64,000 nucleotides of DNA from Paenibacillus sp. MZ04-78.2 (GTDB lineage: Bacteria; Bacillota; Bacilli; Paenibacillales; NBRC-103111). Positions 49,308-59,225 of this stretch are shown here, one piece after another (positions within the stretch are counted from its first letter, which is position 1; every line of letters begins with the position of its first letter). The translations under genes were made by a program, and so were the position numbers. The stretch lies in the NCBI RefSeq assembly GCF_024213375.1, contig NZ_JANAVJ010000002.1, positions 1 to 64,000 of the forward strand. The letters run 5' to 3'. A model generated the notes under the pieces. It did no database searches, was not told the DNA's origin, and saw nothing but the letters and a program-made list of their open reading frames with translations.

Positions 49308-49336
49308 ATTATAGTCCACTCCATGGCGAAAGTAAA
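49308..49336 (-). promoter_or_regulatory. Promoter of the 6S RNA gene
   Basis: On the minus strand TTTACT (49336-49331), 17 bases, TATAAT (49313-49308); transcription would begin near 49300. Confidence 0.65.
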
Positions 49337-49372
49337 CCTTTTCGCCGCTCTTCTTGTTGGAACCGGAGGAAA

Positions 49373-50164
49373 TTACGGTTTGTCCGGCTTGCGGTTCGCT
49401 TCGGCCGCCTCCGGATCATCGGCATTTTCCGTCTGCAGGCGCTGTTGTTCCGCTTCTTTCTCAGCCAACTGCTGCTGCTTCTCCTGCAGCTTTCCGAATA
49501 TCAGGTGAAAGTGCCAAAACGATACGACTGCGATCAAGCTGCCCATAAAAAAAGGAATCAGGAACGTAAACACGATAAAGCTGATGTACAGGACGATTCC
49601 GTTCAATATGATCATCGTAAGCGACCGCACCGGATTCCCGATCGTAATTAACATCGCATTTTTGACGATTTGCAAAATCTTCATGTGCAAGTGCGAAAGG
49701 ATCGAGAAGAAATGAAACAACGAAATAACCAATAGCACGGTAAGCGATAGCACCAGAAACCGCAAAATACCAAAGGCTCCCGTTTGATTTCCATAAAACT
49801 GGAAATTCGTATACAAAATGGCGCCAAGAAAAACATAAATCAGACCACCAAGCAAGCTTTGGACAAAGTTATCCTTGTAGCCGCGGAAAAACGTCTTGAA
49901 TAGCGGCGCATCCTCTTCCCCGGTCAACCACTTGCGAGCGACGCAGAACATCGCCGTCGTCGACGGAAAGATCGTGAATGGCGCGACAATGGCCATCAAA
50001 AAAAGAGTTTGCAGTGCTTGATCGGCCGTTTGGGACTTCAAAAAAACGAGCCCCAAGAAAAAGAAAGGAATGGCACATATGACCCACAGCACGTTGATAA
50101 CCGATAGCCTCATGATCCATTCGGAAATACGGTAAAACCCACCCATGATTCCTCGAAATTCCAA
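49373..50164 (-). CDS. YesL/DUF624-family membrane protein
   Basis: 263 residues with five or six membrane helices (about 18-45, 50-72, 100-125, 135-160, 175-215) and a long charged, coiled-coil-like tail (KLQEKQQQLAEKEAEQQRLQ). FPSTTAMFCVARKW is typical of DUF624. Members often sit with sugar ABC transporters, but none is here. Function unknown. Confidence 0.88.
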   Translation of the reverse strand: MEFRGIMGGFYRISEWIMRLSVINVLWVICAIPFFFLGLVFLKSQTADQALQTLFLMAIVAPFTIFPSTTAMFCVARKWLTGEEDAPLFKTFFRGYKDNFVQSLLGGLIYVFLGAILYTNFQFYGNQTGAFGILRFLVLSLTVLLVISLFHFFSILSHLHMKILQIVKNAMLITIGNPVRSLTMIILNGIVLYISFIVFTFLIPFFMGSLIAVVSFWHFHLIFGKLQEKQQQLAEKEAEQQRLQTENADDPEAAEANRKPDKP

Positions 50165-50376
50165 ATCCTATGCCCTCCTTCATCTATATGCTTTATTATA
50201 GCCTATTTCATTTCATCTAGGTAGCCGTCCATACATATTGCTGTAAAGAGCATATGCTAGAGTACCAACCGCAATTAGCCCCCGGATGCCGAGGAGCTCT
50301 ACTTGCACATGAGAACCGTTATTCGTCAGAATAACGCTGTTTCTGGTGGTAAAATACTGGAAGGAGGCTGGTCACT

Positions 50377-50472
50377 ATGGGTGGTTTCGCAGGAGGATTT
50401 GGGACTTCCATTGCTGTTATTTTGGTTCTGTTTATTCTGCTGGTCATCGTTAGCCGCAGCTTATTTATCTAA
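50377..50472 (+). CDS. YjcZ-family small spore protein
   Basis: 31 residues: MGGFAGGFGTSIAVILVLF followed by ILLVIVSRSLFI. The Gly-rich start and single membrane helix are typical of YjcZ-type peptides made during sporulation in Bacillus relatives. GAAGGAGG lies 8 bases before the ATG. It is too short for ordinary gene lists. Confidence 0.8.
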   Translation: MGGFAGGFGTSIAVILVLFILLVIVSRSLFI

Positions 50473-50540
50473 TCGCGCGTTAAATAAGAAATGATAGGCA
50501 TGTGTGAATTCATACATGGCCTGCCTTTTTCTTTCCATGA

Positions 50541-50582
50541 AAAAAGAAGCAAGCCTGCCAAAGTTGGCGCGCTTGCTTCTTG
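50541..50582 (-). terminator. Terminator of cshA
   Basis: On the minus strand AGAAGCAAGC pairs with GCTTGCTTCT, with an inner GCCAACTTTGGC helix, then T6. Confidence 0.9.
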
Positions 50583-50586
50583 CTTA

Positions 50587-52155
50587 TTACACGAGTGTTT
50601 CTTCGTTCGAGCGGTTGGAGGAACGGGAGTACCCTCCGCGATTGTCACGGTCCGAACGGCCGCGGTAGTCGCGGTCACGTCCGCCGTCGCGGTATCCGCC
50701 GCCGTCGCGACGGTTGCGGTCTCCGCCACGGTCGCCGCCGTAAGGACGATCGTTGCGGCGTGCGCCGCCAGCCGTGCCGTAAGAGCCCGACGGTCTGCGT
50801 CCGTTGCTGCGGATGTCCGGTCTTCTTTTCTTCGCACGGATCGGATCTTCCGGTGTCAACTCGATTTCGATGTCTTTCTTCTCCCCGGTAAGCAGCTTGA
50901 ACGCCGCAGCCAGAAGATGCACGGAATCATGCTGCTCCAGCAGGGAAATCGCAAGACCTTTAAATTGATTGTGGTCTTCGCTTTGCATCGCTTCCAGCAC
51001 GCGCTCTGCCGTCAGTTTTTGCTTGCCTTCGATGGCTTCCGCCAAGCTTGGCATCGGCTTGCGGGAAATTTTGTGACGCGTGATTTTTTCGATAAAATGC
51101 AGATGGTCGATCTCGCGCGGCGTAACGAACGTAAAGGCTGCGCCTTCCTTGCCCGCACGACCGGTACGGCCAATACGGTGCACATAGCTTTCCGGGTCCT
51201 GCGGCAGGTCGAAGTTGATGACGTGCGTAACGCCCGATACGTCCAAGCCGCGGGCGGCTACGTCGGTTGCAACGAGTACGTCGATGCTTCCGTCGCGGAA
51301 CTTGCGCATCACGTTGTCACGCTGATTTTGGGACAAGTCCCCGTGCAGACCTTCTGCAGTATAGCCGCGCTTCTGCAATGCTTCGGAGAGCTCGTCGACC
51401 CGGCGTTTCGTCCGGCCGAAGATGATCGCAAGATCCGGCGCTTCCATGTCGATCAAGCGGCAGAGCGCTTCGAATTTCTGGCGTTCGTGAAGCTCGATGT
51501 AGGATTGATCGATCAGCGGTGCGCTGACTTGCTTCGGAATAACAGAGACATGCTCCGGGTTGGTCAAAAACTGCTGAGCCAACTTTTGGATGTTAATCGG
51601 CATCGTCGCCGAGAACAGCATCGTTTGGCGCTCATCCGGTACGAGCTTCAGGATCGATTGGATGTCATCCATGAAGCCCATGTCGAGCATTTCGTCAGCC
51701 TCGTCCAAAATGACGGTTCGCACGTCGTCCAGCTTAATCGTTTTGCGGTTGATGTGATCAAGCAGACGGCCCGGCGTGCCGATGATGATTTGCGGCTTTT
51801 TACGCAGCGCGCGAATTTGTTTTACGATATCTTGACCGCCGTAAATCGGCAGGGAGCGAATGCCCTTGAAGCGTCCCAGCTTCTCAATCTCTTCCGCTAC
51901 CTGGATTGCCAATTCACGTGTGGGGCACATGATCAAAGCGACGATACGCTCTTCCTTAATGTCGATTTTGTTGATGAGCGGAATGCCGAATGCCGCGGTT
52001 TTCCCCGTTCCCGTTTGCGCTTGGCCGATAAGGTCACGTCCCTCCATCGCTACCGGAATGGCTTTTTCCTGGATCGGCGTCGACTCCTCGAAGCCCATTT
52101 CCGTAATTGCGCGAAGTACCTTTGGCTCTAAGCCGAATTCACTAAAAGTTTTCAA
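50587..52155 (-). CDS. cshA: DEAD-box RNA helicase
   Basis: 522 residues. Helicase motifs in order: [11 protein letters not shown] with the Q motif, [30 protein letters not shown], and [10 protein letters not shown]. After the core (to about 365) comes a helical region and then a low-complexity tail rich in Arg, Gly and Asp (about 445-520), which binds RNA. CshA works with the RNA degradosome and ribosome assembly, notably in the cold. The start is TTG at 52155 with AAAGGAG nine bases upstream; upstream in-frame codons are the mRNA leader. Confidence 0.94.
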   Translation of the reverse strand: MKTFSEFGLEPKVLRAITEMGFEESTPIQEKAIPVAMEGRDLIGQAQTGTGKTAAFGIPLINKIDIKEERIVALIMCPTRELAIQVAEEIEKLGRFKGIRSLPIYGGQDIVKQIRALRKKPQIIIGTPGRLLDHINRKTIKLDDVRTVILDEADEMLDMGFMDDIQSILKLVPDERQTMLFSATMPINIQKLAQQFLTNPEHVSVIPKQVSAPLIDQSYIELHERQKFEALCRLIDMEAPDLAIIFGRTKRRVDELSEALQKRGYTAEGLHGDLSQNQRDNVMRKFRDGSIDVLVATDVAARGLDVSGVTHVINFDLPQDPESYVHRIGRTGRAGKEGAAFTFVTPREIDHLHFIEKITRHKISRKPMPSLAEAIEGKQKLTAERVLEAMQSEDHNQFKGLAISLLEQHDSVHLLAAAFKLLTGEKKDIEIELTPEDPIRAKKRRPDIRSNGRRPSGSYGTAGGARRNDRPYGGDRGGDRNRRDGGGYRDGGRDRDYRGRSDRDNRGGYSRSSNRSNEETLV

Positions 52156-52412
52156 ATATTTCAATCTCCTTTGTTCTAGGGTTCTTTTGTCTATACCCTT
52201 AAGTGCGCTCCTATCTTCTATTTTTAATCTCTTCATGAAACACCTTCCAAGCCGTGTCAAAATGAACAGTCAAGGCCGTACTTAAGAATATCTTTAGTAG
52301 TATAGCATACCCTGAAGCCATATTCCAGAATTGTTCAAACTTGAAACCCAAAATCGCCGAATATCGTATATAATAAATATACTCGTCGATTCTGAAAAGG
52401 AGCGAAATACCC

Positions 52413-52946
52413 ATGTCCATTTGGAAAAGAGTCGGTTCAATTCTGAAGAGCAACAATCCGGAACCGGAAGTGAAGCCATCGAACCCGCTGGAGGAAACGA
52501 TGGTCGGCGATATTCTTAACGTAGACCTCGAAGAATATGTCGTATCCGGCAAGGCCGTTTATTTTGACCGCGGCTTTGCGCCGCACCGCTTTGCATATTA
52601 TCTGCAAAACGGCAAGCATATATCATGTCTGCTTGTGGAAAAAGGACGCACGTACGAATGTTTTTTATGCGAATTCGTGGAAGGCTCGCTTGACGATCCG
52701 AACGACGTGCCGTCCGTGCTCGACGTCGGCGGCGAAGTCACGTACCACATGGAGCATAACCGGACGGATACGGTGCGGGTCGAGGGCAATACCGATTTCC
52801 GCGCGGGAGACGAGGTCATGTTCTGGCGCTATTTCGGCTCGGAGAGCCGTTATTTCTTCCTGCAATGGCAGGACGGGAAATATGTCGCTATGGAGGGCAC
52901 CCCGACGCCGTCGGGACAAATTAAATTTATGAAGGGTTCCCGATGA
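52413..52946 (+). CDS. DUF4178-domain protein
   Basis: 177 residues, soluble, beta-rich, with the DUF4178 pattern (LNVDLEEYVVSGKAVYFDRG, FLQWQDGKYVAMEG). Function unknown. AAAGGAG lies upstream. The DUF4247 lipoprotein follows 61 bases later and a YitT gene after that, an order seen in related Firmicutes as far as memory serves. Confidence 0.85.
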   Translation: MSIWKRVGSILKSNNPEPEVKPSNPLEETMVGDILNVDLEEYVVSGKAVYFDRGFAPHRFAYYLQNGKHISCLLVEKGRTYECFLCEFVEGSLDDPNDVPSVLDVGGEVTYHMEHNRTDTVRVEGNTDFRAGDEVMFWRYFGSESRYFFLQWQDGKYVAMEGTPTPSGQIKFMKGSR

Positions 52947-53007
52947 CCGCCAGTCTTCATTTTCATAATCGAGTTCTTAAACAGCTTGGAACGGAGGTGA
53001 CCGCCGC

Positions 53008-53739
53008 ATGATCAACAAATTGTCCAAATGGATTGCCATCCTGCTGGTATTCACGTTGCTGGCCGCCTGCGGCGACGCCGGCAACTATATTAAAGACAAC
53101 TATTCGTTAATTGACGTTCAAGGGCAAGGCAAGAGCACGGCCAAAATTTATTCCGTCGCCGGAAAAAACGTGCCAACCGTCGCCAAAGAAATTGCAAACA
53201 AGGAAAAGCCGACCGAAATGAGCAAAGATTCGGAAGAACGGATGTTCCTCGTTTACGATAATAAAATCATCAACGTACAGAAGGACACGAATACCGAAGG
53301 GAACATCTTGGTCGAGGTCGACTCCATCCAATACGCCAAAGAAAACTACAATTCCTCGTTCCTGCAGGGTTACGTTGCGGCAACACTGCTGCAATCCCTG
53401 TTCGGAGGCGGATGGTTCAACAACAACAGCCGCGGTTCGGACTCCGATTACAAGGGGTACACGTCGAGCAAACGTTATAACGATTACGGCAAGTACCAGT
53501 CCACCCCTTATCCGGGGTCGACAGACTCGACGACCAAGCCGCAGCCTTCGACGTCCGGCCGCAAGGGAAGCTTTACCACGACGCCGTCGAATCCGCAGAC
53601 CACGACACCGCCGAATAATAAACCGACCGTAGGAGATTCGGCCAGAAAGAACGACGGCTCCAAACCGACATATAAGACGCCTTCCGGTTCCTCGAAACCA
53701 AGCACCGGCTCGCGCTCAGGATCGTTCAAGCGCAAATAA
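53008..53739 (+). CDS. DUF4247 lipoprotein
   Basis: 243 residues. Lipobox LLAAC at about 17-21, so it is a membrane-anchored lipoprotein on the outer face. The DUF4247 part (about 25-140) includes NYIKDNYSLIDVQGQGKSTA and YVAATLLQSLFGGGWF. The C-terminal 100 residues are low complexity (Ser, Thr, Pro, Gly, Lys) and could lie in the cell wall. Ribosome site GGAGG. Likely co-transcribed with the DUF4178 gene. Confidence 0.88.
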   Translation: MINKLSKWIAILLVFTLLAACGDAGNYIKDNYSLIDVQGQGKSTAKIYSVAGKNVPTVAKEIANKEKPTEMSKDSEERMFLVYDNKIINVQKDTNTEGNILVEVDSIQYAKENYNSSFLQGYVAATLLQSLFGGGWFNNNSRGSDSDYKGYTSSKRYNDYGKYQSTPYPGSTDSTTKPQPSTSGRKGSFTTTPSNPQTTTPPNNKPTVGDSARKNDGSKPTYKTPSGSSKPSTGSRSGSFKRK

Positions 53740-53845
53740 GATCGCCAAGCTTTCCCTTAGCCAAGGGAAGCTTGGCTCTTTTTCAGCTTTCGGGGTTCAA
53801 AACCGTAAAAACGCTTCATACTAAAAGTATGCGGGAGGTGCATTC

Positions 53846-54700
53846 ATGTTTCAGTTTCAACGTTCCTGGATCGGTTCTTTCGTCGCCTGCATTCTCGGCT
53901 CGGCTCTGATCGCGTCGAGCTTCAACCTGTTCTTGATTCCCCATCAATTGCTCAGCGGCGGCATTTCCGGCGTATCCATGCTGGTCGGTTATTTTACGAA
54001 TTGGAACATTTCGCTCTTGTTTCTTATCTTTAATGCGCCGCTGCTGATCTGGGGGTTGCTGACGCTCGGGCGCAAATTCATTATTTTGAGCGTCGTCTCG
54101 GTTGTATTGACCACTTGGTTCATGCAGCTGATCCCTTTGACGACCGCCAGCAAAGATTTAATTATGTCTTCCGTTGCCGGGGGCGTGCTGGTCGGGATCG
54201 GAACCGGCATTTCGATGCGGGCGGGCGGGTCAACCGGCGGTTTTGACATTATCGGTTCTATCCTCACGCGCAAGCGGGATTTTTCGCTCGGCACGTTTCT
54301 GTTCGGTCTGAACGGCATAGTCATCGTAGCGCTCGGCTTTTTTAAAAACAATTGGGATCTGGCCTTATACTCTATGTTGTCCATGTTCATAACAGGCAAA
54401 ATCATCGATACGATTCATATCCGGCACTTAAAAGTAACCGTCTTCATCATCACCAAGAAAAAGGATTTGCTCCTGAAGAAAATGCAGAAGCTCAAGCGCG
54501 GCGTCACGGTCATCGATACCGAAGGAGCATATACGAAGGAGTCGCAGCATATGCTGATGACGGTGACGACACGCTACGAATTGAACGAGCTGCAAACCCT
54601 GGTTCGCCAATGGGACCCGCAGGCTTTCGTCAACATTACCGAGACCGTAGGCGTCATGGGTTTGTTCCGCCGTTCCGACCGGAGCGAACCCAGTAATTAA
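53846..54700 (+). CDS. YitT-family membrane protein
   Basis: 284 residues: five or six membrane helices (about 10-175; SFNLFLIPHQLLSGGISGVS, RAGGSTGGFDIIG) and a C-terminal DUF2179 domain (about 215-280, FVNITETVGVMGLF). No function is proven for the family. It has a good AGGTG ribosome site. Confidence 0.92.
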   Translation: MFQFQRSWIGSFVACILGSALIASSFNLFLIPHQLLSGGISGVSMLVGYFTNWNISLLFLIFNAPLLIWGLLTLGRKFIILSVVSVVLTTWFMQLIPLTTASKDLIMSSVAGGVLVGIGTGISMRAGGSTGGFDIIGSILTRKRDFSLGTFLFGLNGIVIVALGFFKNNWDLALYSMLSMFITGKIIDTIHIRHLKVTVFIITKKKDLLLKKMQKLKRGVTVIDTEGAYTKESQHMLMTVTTRYELNELQTLVRQWDPQAFVNITETVGVMGLFRRSDRSEPSN

Positions 54701-54836
54701 GCAAAATTTCCGGTACATAGAACTTCAGAAATATGCTATACTGGAAGGGTAATTTCATACCGTTTTTCCAAGGCTTAACCTGAATTACTCGTAAGTCCTG
54801 ATCTCTAAACAACAGATGACGGGAAGGGTGATGCTT

Positions 54837-55025
54837 GTGGAAACCGTAAAATTGGAAACCATTGTCATGAGGCTGACGCCGGAATTATATCCTTTCCTTA
54901 AGAAGCGCGAGCTCGAATCGGAGATCGTGCTGCGCAACGGGCTGGAAGCTCTCGAAACAGAGGATGCCATGGAAATTATTCAATACAGCATTTCGGAACA
55001 TCAAAAGGACGCCTTCCTTCATTGA
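54837..55025 (+). CDS. Small hypothetical protein
   Basis: 62 residues from GTG at 54837, with AAGGG eight bases upstream (ATG at 54831 is an alternative with poorer spacing). The product is soluble, charged and helical (LTPELYPFLKKRELESEI). No family recognised. It lies alone before tatA with an AT-rich gap. Confidence 0.55.
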   Translation: METVKLETIVMRLTPELYPFLKKRELESEIVLRNGLEALETEDAMEIIQYSISEHQKDAFLH

Positions 55026-55150
55026 AGGAGTGAAACTAAATTTTTTTAGGATTGTCCTAAAATCGTTGTCTTTTTGTAACAAAAATGTGTTATAGTACAT
55101 TTAAATAAATGGTATGCTTAGATCATACCATTTCGGAGGTGTACTTAACT

Positions 55151-55399
55151 ATGGGAGCCTTTTCCCCTTGGCACATCATTTTGATCGCTCTCGTCGCTCT
55201 GCTTTTATTCGGACCGAACAAGCTTCCGGAACTCGGACGCGGTTTCGGCAAAATGTTCCGCGAATTTAAAGATGCAACTTCAGGCAACGGTGGACGTTCT
55301 GACGATAATCCTCCACAACCCGAAGCGCCGAAGAAAGAATTGGCGGCTCCTGCAGCTTCATCCGTAAGCGAACCTGTTCAGCCGACAACGAATAAATAA
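55151..55399 (+). CDS. tatA: Twin-arginine translocase subunit TatA
   Basis: 82 residues. One membrane helix (WHIILIALVALLLFGPNKLP) with the FGP hinge, an amphipathic helix (ELGRGFGKMFREFKDATSG) and a flexible tail. It forms the pore for folded proteins with twin-arginine signals. No tatC is in the window. The start at 55151 has CGGAGGTG upstream. Confidence 0.95.
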   Translation: MGAFSPWHIILIALVALLLFGPNKLPELGRGFGKMFREFKDATSGNGGRSDDNPPQPEAPKKELAAPAASSVSEPVQPTTNK

Positions 55400-55412
55400 T
55401 TCCATACCGATG

Positions 55413-55449
55413 AAACCATCCGCCCCATCAGGCCGGATGGTTTTTTTTG
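55413..55449. terminator. Two-way terminator between tatA and the MFS gene
   Basis: AAACCATCCG pairs with CGGATGGTTT, then T5 or more on plus. The stop codon of the converging MFS gene (55428-55430) lies inside the hairpin. Confidence 0.85.
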
Positions 55450-56585
55450 CGGTAATACGCATGCGTGCCGAGCAGCAGCACCGCTGCGATACAAGCCATC
55501 CCCGCTCCCATGTAATACATGGTCGAGCCGCCCCATTCATCCTTGATCCAGCCTCCGACCAAACCCCCGGCAATGCCCGCAAGCCCCAGAAACACCATGG
55601 AAAGCATCGATTGCCCCGTCGATTGCAGCTCCTGCGGCACAAGCCGGACAACGTATTGGACCGAAACGATCCAAAAGGCGGCGAACGTCATGCAGTGCGT
55701 CGCTTGAAGTAACATCAAGACGAACGGGTCCGATATCCAGCCGTACAACAGCCAGCGAATCGTGTACAGCACCGCCACGATCCCCAGCAGTGCCAGCTCG
55801 TGAAACCGGTGCATATAGCGGCCGAGCAGCGCGAAGGTCGGAATTTCCGCCCCTGCCGCAAGCGCCCAAGCCCATCCGGCCATCGAATCCGTGGCCCCCA
55901 AATCTTTCAAGTACAGGACGAACAGCCCGTCGTTCATCCGGTGCGGCACCATGAGCACGAAGATCAGCAGCAGAAACCATAAGAAGCGCTTGTTTCCGAA
56001 CAAGCTGCCCAGCGCCTTAAGAGAAATGCGCTCCCCGGTTCCTTTCTCGTCTTTAAGAAACACGAGCAATACGAAAGGCAGCGCCCAGATGCTCCAATAT
56101 ACATAAGGAATGCTGTTCATTCCGCCCAAAGCGGCCAATACATAACCGGACGATAGCGCCAACAGCGTAAATCCCATCGAGCCCCACATCCGGATCGATC
56201 CATAGCTTTTCCCGGCTTGCAGCGCGGATTTAATCGTCACCGTATCGAGCAGCGGCACCGACGATTGCATAAAGAAGTACAGCAGCAGCATAAAGAGCAG
56301 CGCAAGGGTGTACCCGCTCGTCTCGAAAATGCCGATGCTCGACAATACCGTCATAACCCACAGGCCAAAGATGATCGTCTTCAGCGTCCGGTAGCGGTCG
56401 CTCAAATAGCCCCAGATCGGCTGGGCGAAGATCGTCACAAACGGCCCGATCATCATAAGCAGTCCGATCTGCGAGGAAGAGTAACCTTTTCCTTCGAAGT
56501 AAATGGGCAGAAACGGCAGGAGGACGGCGGTGGTTGCATAGTATGAAAAGTTCAGACCCCGCAGCGTCCAGATTTGTTTGTTCAT
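55428..56585 (-). CDS. MFS transporter, LacY/HcaT-like
   Basis: 385 residues with 12 helices. The N terminus (LRGLNFSYYATTAVLLPFLP, IYFEGKGYSSSQIGLLMMIG) is the MFS_1-like signature of sugar or aromatic-acid permeases such as LacY and HcaT. The start is ATG at 56585. The last 10 residues are encoded inside the shared terminator. Substrate unknown. A gene with the same N-terminal pattern begins at 63845. Confidence 0.9.
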   Translation of the reverse strand: MNKQIWTLRGLNFSYYATTAVLLPFLPIYFEGKGYSSSQIGLLMMIGPFVTIFAQPIWGYLSDRYRTLKTIIFGLWVMTVLSSIGIFETSGYTLALLFMLLLYFFMQSSVPLLDTVTIKSALQAGKSYGSIRMWGSMGFTLLALSSGYVLAALGGMNSIPYVYWSIWALPFVLLVFLKDEKGTGERISLKALGSLFGNKRFLWFLLLIFVLMVPHRMNDGLFVLYLKDLGATDSMAGWAWALAAGAEIPTFALLGRYMHRFHELALLGIVAVLYTIRWLLYGWISDPFVLMLLQATHCMTFAAFWIVSVQYVVRLVPQELQSTGQSMLSMVFLGLAGIAGGLVGGWIKDEWGGSTMYYMGAGMACIAAVLLLGTHAYYRKKNHPA

Positions 56586-56698
56586 CCGGTACCGGTCCTT
56601 TTTTGATATGTCGTTTAAAATCTATCAGAGCTCTCTATCGAATTGTCGACTCTTTTATTATAATGATAGATATCAAACTAGCAAGGAGAGACTTATCC

Positions 56699-57877
56699 AT
56701 GGAACTTTTATTGGCCGCGTTCCTCATGGCCTGGGGGGGCGTCAGCGCCGATCATCCCGATGCGACGTTCGAGCAAGTGGCCCAAGCTTCGATCAATTCC
56801 AAAACCGCCGTCGCCCAGTTGCCTTCCCCCGGAGGGAATCTGTTCGACCGGCTGACTCCGGTGGACAAGAAGGACCCGCAGAAAGATGCGCCGAAGGTCA
56901 AAGGCGTATACGTCACGGCGCACAGCGCAGGCGGCTCGCGGATGAACACGCTGCTGAAGCTGATGGACGACACCGAGTTGAATTCGATGGTCATCGACCT
57001 GAAGGACGATTGGGGGTACATAACGTACGATACCGGCAATCCGGAACTGAACGCGATGGAGACGACGCAAAAAATTATTACTGACATGCCGAAGCTGATG
57101 AGTACACTGCAGGAGCACCAGGTATACCCGATTGCCCGCATCGTCGTCTTCAAAGACACCATACTGGCAAAAAAACGACCGGATCTGTCTTTTGCGAATC
57201 CGGACGGCTCCGTCTGGGGTAATAGTAAAAATCCGCCGGAAAGCTTCGTGAATCCATACAAGAAAGAAGTATGGGACTACAATATCGCGATTGCGAAAGA
57301 AGCGGCCAAGGCAGGCTTTAAGGAAATCCAGTTCGATTACGTCCGGTTCCCGGAAGGCTTCGAGAAGCGGGCCGATACGCTGAAGTACGATAAAGACGAG
57401 CGTTCCCGTATCGAAGCCGTTGCCGAATTCGTGAAGTACGCGCGTGAGCAGCTCAGCCCCTTGGGTGTTCGGGTATCGGTTGACATCTTCGGCTATGCCG
57501 CATCCGTACCGACCGCCGAAGGCATCGGCCAAGATTTCCAGAAGATTTCCCAGAACGTCGACGTCATCTGCCCGATGATTTATCCGAGCCATTATTCGAA
57601 TGGTTGGTACGGCGCCAAGGTGCCGGATGCCGCGCCATACGTAACGATCAATGGAGCCATGAAGGATACCACCAAGAAGCTCGATCCGCTTCAGGCCCTG
57701 AAGCCGGTCGTCCGGCCTTGGATTCAAGACTTCACTGCCACATGGGTACCCGGTCACATTCGTTACGGCAAAAAAGAGATCGAAGACCAGGTGCGTGCGC
57801 TGAAAGATAACGGCATCGAAGAGTTTCTGCTATGGAACGCCGTGAATACATACACGTCGAACGTCGATTACAAATAA
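56699..57877 (+). CDS. Secreted putative glycoside hydrolase (DUF4015 type)
   Basis: 392 residues. A short signal-like start (MELLLAAFLMAWGGVSA) leads to an alpha/beta-barrel of the GH13-like DUF4015 group: VKGVYVTAHSAGGSRMNTLL, DLKDDWGYITYD, KEIQFDYVRFPEG, DVICPMIYPSHY and EFLLWNA. The barrel strands ending in Asp and Glu (FDYVRFPE) look like a hydrolase site. The substrate, perhaps a wall or exopolysaccharide, is not known. The start at 56699 has AAGGAGAG upstream. Confidence 0.85.
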   Translation: MELLLAAFLMAWGGVSADHPDATFEQVAQASINSKTAVAQLPSPGGNLFDRLTPVDKKDPQKDAPKVKGVYVTAHSAGGSRMNTLLKLMDDTELNSMVIDLKDDWGYITYDTGNPELNAMETTQKIITDMPKLMSTLQEHQVYPIARIVVFKDTILAKKRPDLSFANPDGSVWGNSKNPPESFVNPYKKEVWDYNIAIAKEAAKAGFKEIQFDYVRFPEGFEKRADTLKYDKDERSRIEAVAEFVKYAREQLSPLGVRVSVDIFGYAASVPTAEGIGQDFQKISQNVDVICPMIYPSHYSNGWYGAKVPDAAPYVTINGAMKDTTKKLDPLQALKPVVRPWIQDFTATWVPGHIRYGKKEIEDQVRALKDNGIEEFLLWNAVNTYTSNVDYK

Positions 57878-57902
57878 AAAACCTTACCTGCGAGATAAGT
57901 GG

Positions 57903-57939
57903 AAAGCCCGCTTCCTTTCATCGAAAGGAGCGGGCTTTT
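57903..57939. terminator. Two-way terminator between the hydrolase-like gene and ung
   Basis: AAAGCCCGCTTCCTTT pairs with AAAGGAGCGGGCTTT around a short loop. Confidence 0.9.
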
Positions 57940-57955
57940 ACATTTGTAAAAAAGG

Positions 57956-58663
57956 TCAGGCCGTACCGCTGCTGCGGCTTCGCACGCCCAGATTCGGGAG
58001 CTGCCAGTCGATCTCCGCGTTGCCGATGCTTCGCAGAAAATCGTTGACCTGCGAGAATGGCCGGCTGCCGAAAAAGCCGCGATGCGCCGATAGCGGGCTC
58101 GGATGAACGGACCGCACGATGCAGTGGCGCCGCTCGGTAATCAGCTGCATTTTTTGCTGGGCCGGGCTTCCCCAGAGCACGAACACGATCGGCTTCTCCC
58201 GCTCGTTCAACAGCGAAATGATACGGTCGGTGAACGTCTCCCAGCCTTGCCCTTTGTGCGAATGCGCTTCGCCCTGGCGCACGGTAAGCACCGTGTTCAG
58301 CAGCAGCACACCCTGCTCGGCCCAAGGCACCAGGCAGCCGTTGTCCGGGATCGAGCAGCCAAGGTCGCTTTGCAGCTCCTTGAACATGTTTTGCAATGAA
58401 GGCGGTGCCGGGATACCAGGCTTGACCGAGAAACTGAGGCCGTGAGCTTGTCCCGGGCCATGATACGGGTCTTGTCCGAGTATGACCACTTTGGTATCCG
58501 CATAAGAAGTATAATGAAGGGCATTGAAAATATCGTGCATATCCGGGTATACCGTACGCGTGGCATACTCCTGCTTCAAAAACGGTCTAAGCCGGTGATA
58601 ATAAGGCGCCTGAAACTGGTCTTCCAGCAAAGGGGCCCAGTCGTTGTGCAATATCGCCGCCAC
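57956..58663 (-). CDS. ung: Uracil-DNA glycosylase
   Basis: 235 residues, family 1. The catalytic Asp is in [18 protein letters not shown] and the His in [22 protein letters not shown] is the uracil pocket strand. It removes uracil from DNA as the first step of base excision repair. The C-terminal tail after about 222 is a little long. ATG is at 58663. Confidence 0.96.
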   Translation of the reverse strand: MAAILHNDWAPLLEDQFQAPYYHRLRPFLKQEYATRTVYPDMHDIFNALHYTSYADTKVVILGQDPYHGPGQAHGLSFSVKPGIPAPPSLQNMFKELQSDLGCSIPDNGCLVPWAEQGVLLLNTVLTVRQGEAHSHKGQGWETFTDRIISLLNEREKPIVFVLWGSPAQQKMQLITERRHCIVRSVHPSPLSAHRGFFGSRPFSQVNDFLRSIGNAEIDWQLPNLGVRSRSSGTA

Positions 58664-58691
58664 GGCGATCTCACTCCCCTTTCATTCTCGA

Positions 58692-59225
58692 TTATTTCCG
58701 AAACGTCGAAACCATCTGAGCGAAATAGCCGACCGTGCGCTGCACGCGCTCCCGAGTCTTGTCATCTTCCGGCTCGCCCTCTGGCGTAAAGCTGCGCTGC
58801 GCTCCGCCGATGGAGATCCATTCCGGGCAGTTAATGCCGTGAACGTTGCGGACGATCGTCTGTAGCTGCTGCAGCGAGCTGACGCCGACGGCTCCTCCAG
58901 CCGAGCTGACTGACAGCGTCACCTTGCCGTCGAAATAGTCGAAGCCGGTAAAATCGAGTGCGTTCTTCAGGACGCCCGATACGCTCCCGTGGTATTCCGG
59001 CGTCGCCAGCACGATGCCGTCGGCTTCCAGCAGACGCTGCCTCAGTTCGACGATATTGGCATCCGTCTGATCGAGGTCCCCGTTGTAAAACGGCAGCGGC
59101 TTTTCATACAAATCGAACAGGGTAACCTGACAATGCTTTTCTTCAAGCACCCGCGCAATATACCGGCATAACTGCGTGCTTGTAGCCTCTTTACGGTTAC
59201 TTCCCGCAATAATCGTAATTTTCAT
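58692..59225 (-). CDS. NAD(P)H-dependent FMN reductase
   Basis: 177 residues, flavodoxin-like fold. GSNRKEATSTQL binds the FMN phosphate and TPEYHGSVSGVLKNALD is the family motif; SSAGGAVGVSSLQQL is the third FMN loop. It reduces FMN, quinone or azo compounds with NAD(P)H. It lies 28 bases upstream of ung on the same strand. Confidence 0.92.
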   Translation of the reverse strand: MKITIIAGSNRKEATSTQLCRYIARVLEEKHCQVTLFDLYEKPLPFYNGDLDQTDANIVELRQRLLEADGIVLATPEYHGSVSGVLKNALDFTGFDYFDGKVTLSVSSAGGAVGVSSLQQLQTIVRNVHGINCPEWISIGGAQRSFTPEGEPEDDKTRERVQRTVGYFAQMVSTFRK

